Source: Polynucleobacter meluiroseus (GTDB lineage Bacteria; Pseudomonadota; Gammaproteobacteria; Burkholderiales; Burkholderiaceae). Taken from it: a DNA stretch of 64,000 bases. The stretch is from positions 558,001-622,000 of the forward strand of contig CAMCVH010000001.1 in the NCBI GenBank assembly GCA_945881875.1, written 5' to 3'. Positions within the stretch are counted from its first letter, which is position 1; each line of letters begins with the position of its first letter. The notes under the pieces are model-generated. The model was not told where the DNA came from. It ran no database searches and saw only the letters and a program-made list of their open reading frames with translations. Of this stretch, positions 35,466 to 45,577 are shown piece by piece. The position numbers and the translations under genes are program-made.

Positions 35466-36698
35466 ATGCCATTTATTGAAAAATTAAAAGCACGATTATT
35501 AGCTTGGGGGCGCCAAGCATTTACACGAGGCACTCAATTAATTAAAAGAATTGATCTTGTTAAAATTTATGCTTTTTGCATGCTCCATAAAAAGAAAATC
35601 ATTATTGGTTTAGTTCTTCTTTATGGCTTGAATTATAGCTACAACTACTTCTTTCCGAATACCGGCAAAAAAATGCCTCCGCAGATGGTGACAACTACTT
35701 TAGTTGAAAAAAAAGATATACCTGTCATTCTTGAAGCTACTGGCAATATTGTTGCTAAGAACATTGTTGATATTCGGCCACAGACAACTAGCGTCGTCAG
35801 CAAAATCCATATTAAGGAGGGTCAAGCTGTGAAAGCAGGTGACCTCTTGTTCACATTAGATGACCGCGCGAGTAAAGCCAACTTTGATAAAGCTCGTGCT
35901 CTTGCAGATGATGCCGCTCGTCAATACCAACGCTCTTTAGAATTAATTGATAAAAAATTTATCTCTCAGGCTGCTGCAGATACATCTAAAGCCAATATGG
36001 AATCAGCTAGGGCCAGTGCCAAAGCTGCTGAAGTAGCCCTAAGTTTTGATCACATCCGCTCACCGATTAATGGTCGCGCTGGAGTGATCAATGTATTTGT
36101 TGGTAGTCTGGTTCAGGCTGGCACTAACGTTTCAACCACTAGTAGTGCAACATCCACGACCACGACGGGTGCTATGGCAACCATCACGCAATTAGATCCT
36201 ATCAACGTTCAATTTACGATTTCTGAAAAAGAGATCCCTTTGATTTTGGGGCAACGTGCTGAAGGTGATGAGCTAACAGTTAGCGTTGAAGTTAACGGTA
36301 CCGATAAAGCCGTCGAAGGAAAAGTTTACGTCGTCGATAACCAAGTTGATCCAGCTATTGGTGCAGTTCGCGTTAAAGCAGAACTCAGCAATCAAACAGG
36401 GCTCATGATTCCTGGTCAATTCGTCAGAATCAAACTAAAAGCTAAAACTCTCAAAGAGGCAGCGGTCATACCAACACAGGCCGTTGTGACGAATACCAAA
36501 GGTGACTTCCTCTATGTTGTAGATGAATCCAATAAAGTCAGCTTGAACCCCATTAAAGTGGTCTACCAATATCAAGGTCAAAGTGTGATCACGGGTGTGG
36601 CCGAGGGTGCAAAAATTGTTGTAGAAGGTAAGCAAAACTTAAGACCTAACGGCCAAATCAGAGAAACAAAAAGTGCTGAGAAAGCCAAGAGCCAATGA
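35466..36698 (+). CDS. RND efflux periplasmic adaptor (membrane fusion protein)
   Basis: 410 aa. An N-terminal membrane anchor (IIIGLVLLYGL, about 46-58) precedes a lipoyl/barrel-sandwich hybrid domain (IHIKEGQAVKAGDLLFTLDD), a short alpha-hairpin and a beta-barrel. It would bridge the RND pump to an outer-membrane channel. A Ser/Thr/Gly-rich loop (TTSSATSTTTTGA) interrupts the lipoyl half. It overlaps the pump gene by four bases. Its best Shine-Dalgarno (AAGGAG, 35431) is 29 bases upstream, separated from the ATG by a hairpin. No TolC-like gene is present in the window. Confidence 0.9.
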   Translation: MPFIEKLKARLLAWGRQAFTRGTQLIKRIDLVKIYAFCMLHKKKIIIGLVLLYGLNYSYNYFFPNTGKKMPPQMVTTTLVEKKDIPVILEATGNIVAKNIVDIRPQTTSVVSKIHIKEGQAVKAGDLLFTLDDRASKANFDKARALADDAARQYQRSLELIDKKFISQAAADTSKANMESARASAKAAEVALSFDHIRSPINGRAGVINVFVGSLVQAGTNVSTTSSATSTTTTGAMATITQLDPINVQFTISEKEIPLILGQRAEGDELTVSVEVNGTDKAVEGKVYVVDNQVDPAIGAVRVKAELSNQTGLMIPGQFVRIKLKAKTLKEAAVIPTQAVVTNTKGDFLYVVDESNKVSLNPIKVVYQYQGQSVITGVAEGAKIVVEGKQNLRPNGQIRETKSAEKAKSQ

Positions 36699-39600
36699 AC
36701 ATCTCTGAGTTATGTATACGCCGTCCAATCATGACGGTGCTTCTGTCACTGGCAGTAGTAGCTGCCGGTACAGTAGCGTATCTCAAAATCCCTGTAGCAG
36801 CTCTTCCTAGCTTTAATACTCCAGTTATTCAGGTGAGTGCCACCCTTCCAGGAGCAAGTCCTGAGAACATGGCTTCATCGGTTGCTCTACCTCTTGAAAA
36901 AGAATTTTCAACGATTGATGGCATCAAGGTGATTAGCTCGACCAATACACTTGGCACCTCCAACATCACGCTGGAGTTCAACAACGATCGTGATATTGAT
37001 AAAGCAGCGGTAGACGTTCAGGCAGCTCTTTTACGTGCTCAAAAGCGTTTACCTATTGAAATGACGATTCCACCATCGTATCGAAAAGTTAATCCAGCCG
37101 ATGCGCCTGTTCTGATCTTAACAATGACATCCCCATCGATGGATCTGTCAGAGATCAATGACTATGCAGAAAACCTGATATCGCCTACTTTGTCGACTAT
37201 TGATGGTGTTGCACAGGTCATCGTTTATGGTCAAAAACGCTATGCCATTCGAGTGAATGTCAATCCGGCTGTACTAGCAGCAAAAAATCTAACCCTTGAT
37301 GATGTCGCTAAAGCTGTCAATGCCGCTAACTCTAATACCCCTGTTGGCGTGTTGGATGGTCCTCGTCAGCAATTAACCATTTACGCCAATCAGCAAATTG
37401 TTAAAGCGAGTGAATTTGCCAATTTGGTAATAGCTCAACGCAATGGCTTGCCAGTCCGTTTAAAAGATGTTGCTGATGTTGTAGAAAGTTATGAATCAGT
37501 CAAAACACTGGCGGCATACAACGGTGAGCGCTCTATAGCCATTGCTGTTTTACGACAACCCACTTCTAACTCCGTACAAGTCGTCGATTCAGTTAGAAAA
37601 ATGATTCCTCAGTTTCAAAAACAGATGCCGGCATCTATTGAATTAAGCATTCGTATTGATCGCTCTGAATCTATCCGTGAATCTATCCATGATGTGAACT
37701 TAACACTCTTACTCACCATTGCACTTGTGATTATGGTGATTTTCTTATTCTTAAAACATTTATCAGCGACTGTTATTCCAGCTCTTAGTTTGCCTATTTC
37801 TTTGATTGGTGCTTTTTCAATCATGTATTGGATGGGTTATAGCTTAGATAATATTTCTTTATTGGGGATCACCATTGCCGTGGGTCTTGTAGTCGATGAT
37901 GCCATCGTTGTTCTTGAAAATATCATGCGTCATATTGAAAAAGGCATGGACCCACTTAAAGCAGCACTTGTTGGAAGTCGAGAAGTTAGCTTTACGATTA
38001 TTTCAATTTCAATTTCTTTGGTAGCTGTTTTTATTCCGATTTTCTTTTTACCTGGTCCCATTGGTTTGCTCTTTAGAGAGTTCGCGGTTGTAGTGTCTTT
38101 GGCAATTTTAGTATCCGCAGTTGTTTCATTAACACTTATACCTATGTTGTGTAGCCGGTTTCTACCAAAGGCTCATACCAAAGCTAAAGAGTATCCAATT
38201 ACTATCAAATTTGACCAGTACTTTAATAAATTAATTACAACCTATGAATCAGCACTGGATTGGGCGCTGAATAATCAACGCCGAGTTTTGCAAGGCTCTG
38301 TTGCTACATTTATCATCACGATTGCTTTATTTGTATGGAGCCCTAAGGGCTTTTTCCCTGAGGAAGATATTGGTCAGATCTTTGTGACTACTGAAGCGGC
38401 TGAAGATGTGTCTTTTAATGAGATGGTGAGACTGCAAACAGAAGCGGCTGCAATTGTGCGTAATAACGTCAACATTGACGGTCTTGTTTCGATTGTTGGT
38501 GGTGGTGCGAGTTCAGGCAGCAACACAGGACGCATGTTTGTGAACTTAAAGCCTCGTGGCGAACGTGGCAATATGAAAGAAGTTGTAGAAAGTCTGCGAA
38601 AAGATTTAAGAAACATACCTGGCTTGGCTGTTTTCCTCCGCCCAGTTCAAAACATTCAGCTGGGTGGCAAAGTCACCAAAAGTCGCTATCAGTTCATCTT
38701 ACAAAGTGTCGGCTTTGAAGGCATCAATGAATGGTCCGGTAAGGTCACTGAAAAGATGCGCGCTGATAGTACTATTTTTAAAGATGTCACAACTGATTCT
38801 CAATTAAAGGGTTTACAGGCTCAAATTGACATTGATCGTGAGAAAGCGGCTAGTGCGGGTGTCACGGTTGCCGATATACGTAATGCGCTCTTCTCGGCCT
38901 ATGGCGAAAGACAAGTCTCAACCATCTATACGAGTGTGAATACCTACCAAGTCATCTTGCAAGCTGCTGATGAATTCAGACAATACGAAAGTGATTTAAA
39001 TGGTATTTATGTAAGAGGAAGAAATAGCGATAAGTTAGTGGCTCTATCAAGTATTGCTAGCTTTAAACGGACCATAGGGCCAACAGCGGTCAACCATCAA
39101 GGACAAGTTCCCGCGGTCACTATTTCATTTAACTTAGGACCTGATGTGGCCCTTGGTGATGCCACCAAGAAGCTAGAGCAATATGTTAAAGACTTGCAGC
39201 TACCGCCATCCATCATTACAAGCTATGGTGGTGATGCAGCTGTGTTTCAAAGCGGTCAATCAAGCCAAATTATTTTGTTACTGGCTGCAGTCCTAGTCAT
39301 CTATGTTTTGCTGGGTGTTTTATATGAGAGCTACATCCATCCACTGACTATTTTGGCGGGCTTACCATCTGCAGCGATTGGCGCATTGGTATTTTTAAGA
39401 ATCTTCAATTTAGAGTTAACGATTGTTGCCATTATTGGTATTTTGCTTTTAATTGGTATTGTTAAAAAGAATGCGATTCTAATGATTGACTTTGCCCTTG
39501 ATGTGCAACGTCATCAAAATATGAGCCCTCGCGAAGCTATCAGAACTGCATGCTTACTCAGATTTAGACCCATCATGATGACCACGCTAGCCGCCCTCAT

Positions 39601-39793
39601 GGGCGCTCTTCCAATCGCCTTAGGCTTAGGTGCTGGTGCAGAATTAAGACAGCCTCTAGGTATTGCCGTAGTGGGTGGTTTGTTAGTGTCACAAGTCGTG
39701 ACACTGATCATCACTCCTGTTATTTATCTTTATCTTGATAAGCACAGCGGCACTGGCCCTATGAATATCCCACCAGAAATGTTGAAAGATTAA
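36695..39793 (+). CDS. RND-family multidrug efflux permease (HAE1 type)
   Basis: 1032 aa inner-membrane proton-driven exporter. It has twelve membrane helices with two large periplasmic loops after helices 1 and 7. Helix 4 carries the proton-relay aspartates in GLVVDDAIVVLENI. The opening ICRRPIMTVLLS-like segment and PGPIGLLFREFAVVVSLAI are typical of the AcrB/MdtB/MexB group. It is translated in overlap with the adaptor gene. Likely substrates are drugs, dyes or detergents; heavy-metal specificity is unlikely given the HAE1-like sequence. Confidence 0.94.
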   Translation: MNISELCIRRPIMTVLLSLAVVAAGTVAYLKIPVAALPSFNTPVIQVSATLPGASPENMASSVALPLEKEFSTIDGIKVISSTNTLGTSNITLEFNNDRDIDKAAVDVQAALLRAQKRLPIEMTIPPSYRKVNPADAPVLILTMTSPSMDLSEINDYAENLISPTLSTIDGVAQVIVYGQKRYAIRVNVNPAVLAAKNLTLDDVAKAVNAANSNTPVGVLDGPRQQLTIYANQQIVKASEFANLVIAQRNGLPVRLKDVADVVESYESVKTLAAYNGERSIAIAVLRQPTSNSVQVVDSVRKMIPQFQKQMPASIELSIRIDRSESIRESIHDVNLTLLLTIALVIMVIFLFLKHLSATVIPALSLPISLIGAFSIMYWMGYSLDNISLLGITIAVGLVVDDAIVVLENIMRHIEKGMDPLKAALVGSREVSFTIISISISLVAVFIPIFFLPGPIGLLFREFAVVVSLAILVSAVVSLTLIPMLCSRFLPKAHTKAKEYPITIKFDQYFNKLITTYESALDWALNNQRRVLQGSVATFIITIALFVWSPKGFFPEEDIGQIFVTTEAAEDVSFNEMVRLQTEAAAIVRNNVNIDGLVSIVGGGASSGSNTGRMFVNLKPRGERGNMKEVVESLRKDLRNIPGLAVFLRPVQNIQLGGKVTKSRYQFILQSVGFEGINEWSGKVTEKMRADSTIFKDVTTDSQLKGLQAQIDIDREKAASAGVTVADIRNALFSAYGERQVSTIYTSVNTYQVILQAADEFRQYESDLNGIYVRGRNSDKLVALSSIASFKRTIGPTAVNHQGQVPAVTISFNLGPDVALGDATKKLEQYVKDLQLPPSIITSYGGDAAVFQSGQSSQIILLLAAVLVIYVLLGVLYESYIHPLTILAGLPSAAIGALVFLRIFNLELTIVAIIGILLLIGIVKKNAILMIDFALDVQRHQNMSPREAIRTACLLRFRPIMMTTLAALMGALPIALGLGAGAELRQPLGIAVVGGLLVSQVVTLIITPVIYLYLDKHSGTGPMNIPPEMLKD

Positions 39794-39802
39794 GGAAGTT
39801 AA

Positions 39803-40495
39803 ATGCGTCAAATTATTCTAGATACTGAAACAACAGGCTTGAATCCTCTAACGGGTGACCGTGTGATTGAGATTGGTTGCTTAGAGATGATTGATCGCCG
39901 ATTAACGGGCGCTAAGCTACATCACTATATCAATCCACAACGCGAAATCGATCCAGGCGCTGTGGCAGTCCATGGTTTGACGGTTGAGTTTTTGTCTGAT
40001 AAACCAGTTTTTGCAGATGTGGCTGATGACATCATCACATTCTTAAAAGGTTCTGAGGTCATTATTCATAATGCCCCTTTTGACGTTGGTTTTTTAGATG
40101 CTGAATTAGGTTTATTAAAGCGCGGCAAAATGACCGACCATACTGAATCAGTGATCGATACACTTAAGAACGCTCGTGAGATGTTCCCGGGTAAAAGAAA
40201 CTCATTAGACGCTCTGTGCGAGCGTTTTGGTATCAGCAATGATCACCGTACACTTCACGGTGCCCTCTTGGATGCCGAGTTATTGGCTGAGGTTTATTTG
40301 GCTATGACTCGCGGTCAAGAAGACTTCTTGATGGATGATAGTCATGCTGCCAGTGCTAGTGCTCAAGCCAAAAGAAAGCCTTTGCCGACTAATTTAACTA
40401 TTCAACTAGCTAGCGTTGATGAAAAAGAGGCACATGAGGCTTACTTAGAAGGTATTGCGAAGGCTGCTAAAAAAGCAGTTGTTTGGAATAATTAA
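39803..40495 (+). CDS. dnaQ: DNA polymerase III epsilon subunit (proofreading exonuclease)
   Basis: 230 aa. DEDDh 3'-5' exonuclease of the replicative polymerase. ExoI LDTETTGLNP (Asp7, Glu9), ExoII HNAPFDVGFLDAE (near 94) and ExoIIIe HRTLHGALLDAELLAEVY (near 151) are complete. The C-terminal 45 residues would bind the alpha subunit. It follows the RND pump by 9 bases with its own GGAAG Shine-Dalgarno, and a terminator follows. In related genomes rnhA and dnaQ are direct neighbours, so the efflux pair looks like an insertion between them. Confidence 0.96.
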   Translation: MRQIILDTETTGLNPLTGDRVIEIGCLEMIDRRLTGAKLHHYINPQREIDPGAVAVHGLTVEFLSDKPVFADVADDIITFLKGSEVIIHNAPFDVGFLDAELGLLKRGKMTDHTESVIDTLKNAREMFPGKRNSLDALCERFGISNDHRTLHGALLDAELLAEVYLAMTRGQEDFLMDDSHAASASAQAKRKPLPTNLTIQLASVDEKEAHEAYLEGIAKAAKKAVVWNN

Positions 40496-40510
40496 ATAGG
40501 GATTCAAAAC

Positions 40511-40549
40511 AAAAGGTCACGAACACCCATGAGGTATTCGTGACCTTTT
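40511..40549. terminator. Bidirectional terminator between dnaQ and mmsA
   Basis: 13-bp arms AAAAGGTCACGAA (40511-40523) and TTCGTGACCTTTT (40537-40549), with T runs on both strands. It lies between convergent genes ending at 40495 (+) and 40567 (-). Confidence 0.9.
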
Positions 40550-40566
40550 TGACTTAGGTCTTCTAT

Positions 40567-42060
40567 TTAACCGTTTACAGGCATTGAGAAGCTAGGACCT
40601 TGGGCAATAGAGTCTGGCCAACGTTGTGTGACAGCTTTCATGCGAGTGTAGAAGCGAACACCTTCTGGTCCGTGAACATGATGATCACCGAACAAGCTGC
40701 GCTTCCAGCCTCCAAATGAGTGGAAAGCCATCGGTACAGGAATAGGAACGTTCACACCAACCATACCCACTTGAATGCGGCTCACGAATTCGCGAGCTGT
40801 ACTTCCGTCTCTTGTGAAAATTGCTACGCCATTACCAAACTCATGGTCGTTAATGAGCTGAATCGCTGTGGCCACATCAGGTACACGCATGACACCCAAT
40901 ACTGGTCCAAAGATTTCTTCTTTGTAAATGCTCATGTGTGGTTTGACATCGTCAAACAAACAACCGCCCAAGAAGAAACCTTCTTCAGCGCCAGCAACTT
41001 TTAAGCCACGACCATCTACAACTAATTTAGCGCCTTCTTTAACACCAGCGTCAACATAGCCTTTGACCTTATCCAAATGGATCTTGGTAACCAATGGGCC
41101 CATTTCAGAACCTGGCTTCATACCATTGTCGATTTTGAGCTTTTTAATACGCTCGCTTAATTTAGCAATCAAGGCATCGGCCACGTCACCAACAGCAACC
41201 GCTACCGAAATAGCCATACAACGCTCACCAGCAGAACCATAGGCAGCACCCATCAAAGCATCTACAGATTGCTCTAAATCAGCGTCTGGCATCACAACCA
41301 TGTGGTTCTTAGCACCACCCAGTGCCTGAACACGTTTACCATTTTTAGCAGCAGTTTCATAAATATATGAAGCGATCGGCGTTGAGCCAACAAAGCTCAC
41401 CGCCTTAACATCTGGGTGAGCTAATAAGGCATCAACCGCAACTTTGTCACCGTGCACCACGTTAAATACGCCTTTAGGAAGTCCTGCCTCTTCTAACCAT
41501 TTAGCAGCAAGCAGAGTTGCAGAAGGATCTCTCTCAGAAGGCTTCAGAATAAAAGTATTACCGCAGGCAATGGCAACTGGGTACATCCACATAGGTACCA
41601 TCGCAGGGAAGTTAAATGGCGTGATACCAGCACACACACCTAGGGCTTGGCGCATGGTCCAAGCGTCCATACCTTTGGCAATTTGCTCGGTGTATTCACC
41701 TTTGAGCAACTGAGGAATGCCACAAGCAAAATCAACCACCTCTAAACCACGCTGAATCTCACCCTTAGCGTCATCAAATGTTTTACCATGCTCGCGCGTG
41801 ATAGCCTCTGCCATTTCATCTAAGCGGGCTTCGATGATCGCTTTAAAGTTAAACATGACCTTAGCGCGACGCGTTACAGCAGTTGTCGACCAAGCAGGAA
41901 AGGCTGCTTTTGCAACGGCTACAGCACGACCAACCTCATCTGCTGAGGCTAACTCCACCTGAGCACTGATTTTTCCGGTTGCTGGATCATAAACAGGGGC
42001 TGTTTTACCGCCGAAATGGACGATTCCACCATTTATATGGTGACCGATTATCGCTGACAT
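40567..42060 (-). CDS. mmsA: Methylmalonate-semialdehyde dehydrogenase (CoA-acylating)
   Basis: 497 aa from the ATG at 42060, which has AGGAG six bases upstream; the frame extends further but without support. Converts methylmalonate semialdehyde to propionyl-CoA in valine degradation (and malonate semialdehyde to acetyl-CoA). The ALDH fold shows [16 protein letters not shown], the NAD loop [13 protein letters not shown], and the catalytic Cys in [14 protein letters not shown] (near 283). As usual for MmsA, the general-base Glu of ordinary ALDHs is missing at the GGAKNH segment. It stands alone. Confidence 0.95.
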   Translation of the reverse strand: MSAIIGHHINGGIVHFGGKTAPVYDPATGKISAQVELASADEVGRAVAVAKAAFPAWSTTAVTRRAKVMFNFKAIIEARLDEMAEAITREHGKTFDDAKGEIQRGLEVVDFACGIPQLLKGEYTEQIAKGMDAWTMRQALGVCAGITPFNFPAMVPMWMYPVAIACGNTFILKPSERDPSATLLAAKWLEEAGLPKGVFNVVHGDKVAVDALLAHPDVKAVSFVGSTPIASYIYETAAKNGKRVQALGGAKNHMVVMPDADLEQSVDALMGAAYGSAGERCMAISVAVAVGDVADALIAKLSERIKKLKIDNGMKPGSEMGPLVTKIHLDKVKGYVDAGVKEGAKLVVDGRGLKVAGAEEGFFLGGCLFDDVKPHMSIYKEEIFGPVLGVMRVPDVATAIQLINDHEFGNGVAIFTRDGSTAREFVSRIQVGMVGVNVPIPVPMAFHSFGGWKRSLFGDHHVHGPEGVRFYTRMKAVTQRWPDSIAQGPSFSMPVNG

Positions 42061-42118
42061 TTTGTCTCCTACTTCATTTATATTAATGGTTTTGTAACTA
42101 TATCGAATATTTATCAAA

Positions 42119-42403
42119 TTGGCATATTTTAGATATCTTGGCATATTCCTCGTTTTGACAGTTTCTAGTCAAATGACGGGCTGTGCTTTAGTGGCAACCT
42201 ACCCCATGACTACTGTGAGCATAGCGACGACAGCCAGCACGGGCAAGAGCCCAACAGATCATGCTATTTCAGAGAGTATTGATAAGGACTGTTCTCTTTT
42301 TAGGGTTTTAGAGGGTAATCCTATTTGCGAAAAACGCCTAAAGCCTCATGAAGTCCCTATCAAGGACAACACCCGTCAACAAAGGCTTGTGCCCGCTAAC
42401 TGA
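42119..42403 (+). CDS. Small lipoprotein, 94 aa
   Basis: TTG start at 42119, divergent from mmsA. A hydrophobic leader ends in the lipobox M-T-G-Cys22, so the protein should be lipidated. The mature part has a [31 protein letters not shown] segment typical of small lipoproteins found across Burkholderiales, with two further cysteines (near 58 and 70) that could pair. The function is unknown. The start codon has only a weak upstream site, so the exact start is uncertain; the lipobox fixes the frame. Confidence 0.75.
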   Translation: MAYFRYLGIFLVLTVSSQMTGCALVATYPMTTVSIATTASTGKSPTDHAISESIDKDCSLFRVLEGNPICEKRLKPHEVPIKDNTRQQRLVPAN

Positions 42404-42445
42404 TGCTCTGATAGTTGAATAAGCTGAAGGACTTACTTCCTAGAT

Positions 42446-42994
42446 CTACTGAAGAGTGCCTTTGAGTGCAGGGATAACGGGTAGAGGAAGCACCTCTATA
42501 CCCTCTTCTCTTAGTTCTGCAGTTTCATCAGCCGTAGCTTGACCCCTAATGCTCCTTTCAGGAGCCTCTTTGTAGTGTATTTTCCTGGCTTCTTGGGCGA
42601 ATTGATTACCCACATCTTCAGTCTTACTGATCATATCCGACATCAAATGCATCACCGTTGCCTGAATCTTCTCTTGTAGCTCTCCATGCTGCTGATCACA
42701 TAGCACCATGGAGTTCTCAGAGGAACTATTGGATTTGACAGTCACTTGATCAGGCGTTGGAGCAGTTACAGCGCCATGAGTCTGTATCTCTGCCACTGAT
42801 GCCTTGGGAGCATCTAAATCACGTCCAAGGTGTTTGCCAATCCTAGGAGCTGATAGCAGCCGACGGATTTCCTGACTGTCGCAGACAGGACAAACCAACA
42901 TACCGTTGGTTTGTTGCTCAAGGGCATTCGCTTCGGAAGCGAACCAACCTTCAAAGCGATGATCTAAGGGACAGGCTAAGTTATAAACTTTCAT
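42446..42994 (-). CDS. DUF1178-family protein
   Basis: 182 aa. It opens MKVYNLACPLDHRFEGWF and has a C-P-V-C pair (Cys35, Cys38) that may form a zinc ribbon with Cys8 and a nearby His. The middle is a polar linker, and a C-terminal helix-rich region contains KIHYKEAPERSIRGQAT, which is characteristic of DUF1178. The function is unknown to me. It is downstream of the NUDIX gene in the normal Burkholderiales order after the nuo operon. Confidence 0.9.
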   Translation of the reverse strand: MKVYNLACPLDHRFEGWFASEANALEQQTNGMLVCPVCDSQEIRRLLSAPRIGKHLGRDLDAPKASVAEIQTHGAVTAPTPDQVTVKSNSSSENSMVLCDQQHGELQEKIQATVMHLMSDMISKTEDVGNQFAQEARKIHYKEAPERSIRGQATADETAELREEGIEVLPLPVIPALKGTLQ

Positions 42995-43069
42995 GAAAGA
43001 TATATGGTGTCATTTATAGCAAATTCAAGAGCAGTGATTGATTCTTGATCAATTAAAGAAACTGCCCTA

Positions 43070-43666
43070 TCAAAGTTTATTGCCCTGCTGATGAAAGTTT
43101 CTATCTAAATGGTAAATTGAAATGATGGTTTTAACATCAGTAATACGACCGTCAGCAATCCATTGATGCATCTCTTCAATACTCGCTGCAAAAACATCTA
43201 GAAATTCGCCATCGTCTAAGCATCTCTCACCAGAACTCAAGCCTGTGGCTTGATAGATATCAATGAACTCAGTCGAATAAGAAATAACTGGATGTATACG
43301 GCCTAAAAACTTCCAAGAACTGGCCGTATAACCAGTCTCTTCTAGCAACTCTCTTTGCGCACACAAGAGAGGGTCTTCACCTGCTTCAAGCTTACCCGCG
43401 GGTATCTCAATCATGGCTTGGTCAACTGCATAACGAAATTGGCGCTCAAGCAGTATGCGGCCATCATCTAAGATCGGCAGAATAGCAATGGCGCCAGGGT
43501 GAATGAGATATTCACGATAAGTTTCTTTGCCATCCGGCAACGAAACTATATCTTTTTTAAGTTTTAGAAATTTCCCCTGATAAGCATCATCAGAGGAGAT
43601 ACATGACTCCCGCAAATGTTGGTCAGACTCTGGCAAATCTGTCCAGGATTTTTCTTGGTCAGACAT
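43070..43666 (-). CDS. NUDIX hydrolase, ADP-ribose pyrophosphatase-like
   Basis: 198 aa. The Nudix box is complete at residues 91-113: G-x5-E-x7-RELLEETGY. The upstream RQFRYAVDQAMIEIPAGKLE segment is typical of the NudF/ADP-ribose pyrophosphatase group, which hydrolyses ADP-ribose to AMP and ribose-5-phosphate. It lies 5 bases after the DUF2818 gene and probably belongs to the tail of the nuo transcript. Its link to complex I may be cleanup of NAD-derived ADP-ribose, but that is only an inference. Confidence 0.92.
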   Translation of the reverse strand: MSDQEKSWTDLPESDQHLRESCISSDDAYQGKFLKLKKDIVSLPDGKETYREYLIHPGAIAILPILDDGRILLERQFRYAVDQAMIEIPAGKLEAGEDPLLCAQRELLEETGYTASSWKFLGRIHPVISYSTEFIDIYQATGLSSGERCLDDGEFLDVFAASIEEMHQWIADGRITDVKTIISIYHLDRNFHQQGNKL

Positions 43667-43671
43667 ATTGT

Positions 43672-43992
43672 TTAGTTAGTTGAAGACTGACGATGCTTCA
43701 CCAAGAAGCGCCACGTGAAGCCGGGAAAAGCAGCAACCAAGAATAAACATACCGTCACCGCATAGAATTCCCAACGCTTAGGAAATGTATTGCCAATCAT
43801 GGTTTCTAAGATATATGCCATCACCCCCACCAAAGCATACCAAACCAGCATCTCCAGCAAGCACCATCCGACATGTTTATCTGGCAAAGTTTTAATCAAT
43901 AAAAACTTAGGGGAAAAGAAAGCGATGTTAGCTGTCGCTAAACCAATCAAAATAATCAACCAATTTTCAACGCTCAAACCTGCGGGTGACAT
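43672..43992 (-). CDS. DUF2818-family membrane protein
   Basis: 106 aa with three or four hydrophobic helices. The opening (LSVENWLIILIGLATANIAFFSPKF) and the short LPDKHVGWCLLEMLVWYALVG segment are typical of DUF2818, a family found almost always directly after nuoN in Burkholderiales. It lies 82 bases past nuoN here. An assembly or accessory role for complex I is suggested by this constant position, not by known biochemistry. Confidence 0.9.
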   Translation of the reverse strand: MSPAGLSVENWLIILIGLATANIAFFSPKFLLIKTLPDKHVGWCLLEMLVWYALVGVMAYILETMIGNTFPKRWEFYAVTVCLFLVAAFPGFTWRFLVKHRQSSTN

Positions 43993-44073
43993 AAATGACT
44001 TTCTGATCGTTTAAATAAATAATTCAGTGATCTTAACTGAATTTAAAACATGAGATGGCATCAGCTCAGGGCA

Positions 44074-45555
44074 TCAACTCAGTAAGGTTTTAGACATGGC
44101 TGTTAGGCAAAGTGCCATCAATGTTGCTGGGAAAATACCGCACAACAAAACAAATAAGCCATTGAGCGTGAAGATGGTTTTGGCAACCGCACCACCTTCA
44201 ATGGGCTCCGTCTGAATTGGCTCATCAAAGTACATGAGCTTAACAATTCTTAAGTAGTAGAAAGCACCAACTAAGGACGCCATGACAGCGACGATAGCAA
44301 GGTATAAGTGACCGCTATCAATCAAAGTTTCAAGAATAGATAGTTTTGCAGCAAAGCCTACAGTTGGTGGAATACCAGCCAATGAGAACATCAATACCAA
44401 GCCCATAAAAGCCATCCATGGGTTACGACGATTCAAGCCCTTGAGGTCATCAAGAGTCTCACACTCGTATCCTTGACGTGATAAAAGCATTAACAAACCA
44501 AAAGAACCTAGAGTAGTTAATACATATGTAATAGCATAGAAAAGAGCAGCACTGTAAGCATGCTCATCAAAAATAGACAACATACCAAGAATCATGAAGC
44601 CCATGTGTGCAATGGTTGAATATGCCAACATGCGCTTGATGTTTGTTTGAGCAATGGCAGTTAAGTTACCAATCACCAATGAGAGAACTGCCAAGATCAT
44701 GATCATTGGCTGCCAATCCTGAGTCAAAGGTAGTAAGCCATCAACCAGCAAGCGATACATCAATCCAAATACAGCCAACTTAGGTGCGCCTGCAATCATG
44801 AGGGTAATAGCTGTAGGAGCACCCTGATAAACGTCAGGCACCCACATATGGAACGGCGCAACCCCTAACTTGAAGGCTAAACCTGAAACAATAAATACAA
44901 CTGCAAACGCGAGTACTAGACGATTGATACGACCATCACTAACTGCTTTCCAAATATCATCTAAATCAAGACTGCCCGTTGCACCGTAAAGCATTGAAAT
45001 GCCGTACAACAAAAAGCCAGATGCCAGCGCACCCAAGATAAAGTATTTCATAGCTGACTCAGCTGAAAGCGCCGAATCGCGACGCATGGCAACAATGGCA
45101 TAAGTCGGCAATGCTAATAACTCAAGACCCAAATAAAGAGTTAATAAGTTTGAACCTGAAATCATGATGCACTGACCCAATAGGGCTAGCAGTGTCAAGA
45201 CAATGAAATCAACTCTAAATAAACCACGGTCCATCAGATATTTTTTAGAGTAAACCAAGCTGATGAAGACAGCCAAACAAGAAAATGACTTAAGAAGGCT
45301 AGATAAAGCATCAACGACAAATAATTCATTAAAAGCATGAATAGGCTGGTCAACAGCTTGCAATCCAAAGGCAGCACTTAGACTGATGAGCAATGCTAAG
45401 GTGACGCTGTAAGCTAATCCTGTTCCACGTGGCGCATAAAAAATATCTTCATCAGTGGCATTAGGCTCATTCATATACACTGTCAGCAAAAGCAAACAGG
45501 CAACAGAAAGGAGTACTAACTCCGGTAAGGTTGCAATCAGGTCAATCGCTTGCAT
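44074..45555 (-). CDS. nuoN: NADH-quinone oxidoreductase subunit N
   Basis: 493 aa. Antiporter-like membrane subunit of complex I, one of the proton-pumping modules, with about 14 helices. The conserved key Glu lies in the helix [14 protein letters not shown], and the pumping lysine in [24 protein letters not shown]. The length and the C-terminal lateral region are normal. It is the last nuo gene, 23 bases after nuoM. Confidence 0.96.
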   Translation of the reverse strand: MQAIDLIATLPELVLLSVACLLLLTVYMNEPNATDEDIFYAPRGTGLAYSVTLALLISLSAAFGLQAVDQPIHAFNELFVVDALSSLLKSFSCLAVFISLVYSKKYLMDRGLFRVDFIVLTLLALLGQCIMISGSNLLTLYLGLELLALPTYAIVAMRRDSALSAESAMKYFILGALASGFLLYGISMLYGATGSLDLDDIWKAVSDGRINRLVLAFAVVFIVSGLAFKLGVAPFHMWVPDVYQGAPTAITLMIAGAPKLAVFGLMYRLLVDGLLPLTQDWQPMIMILAVLSLVIGNLTAIAQTNIKRMLAYSTIAHMGFMILGMLSIFDEHAYSAALFYAITYVLTTLGSFGLLMLLSRQGYECETLDDLKGLNRRNPWMAFMGLVLMFSLAGIPPTVGFAAKLSILETLIDSGHLYLAIVAVMASLVGAFYYLRIVKLMYFDEPIQTEPIEGGAVAKTIFTLNGLFVLLCGIFPATLMALCLTAMSKTLLS

Positions 45556-45577
45556 ATTTTTCTTTCCTAAATCAGGA

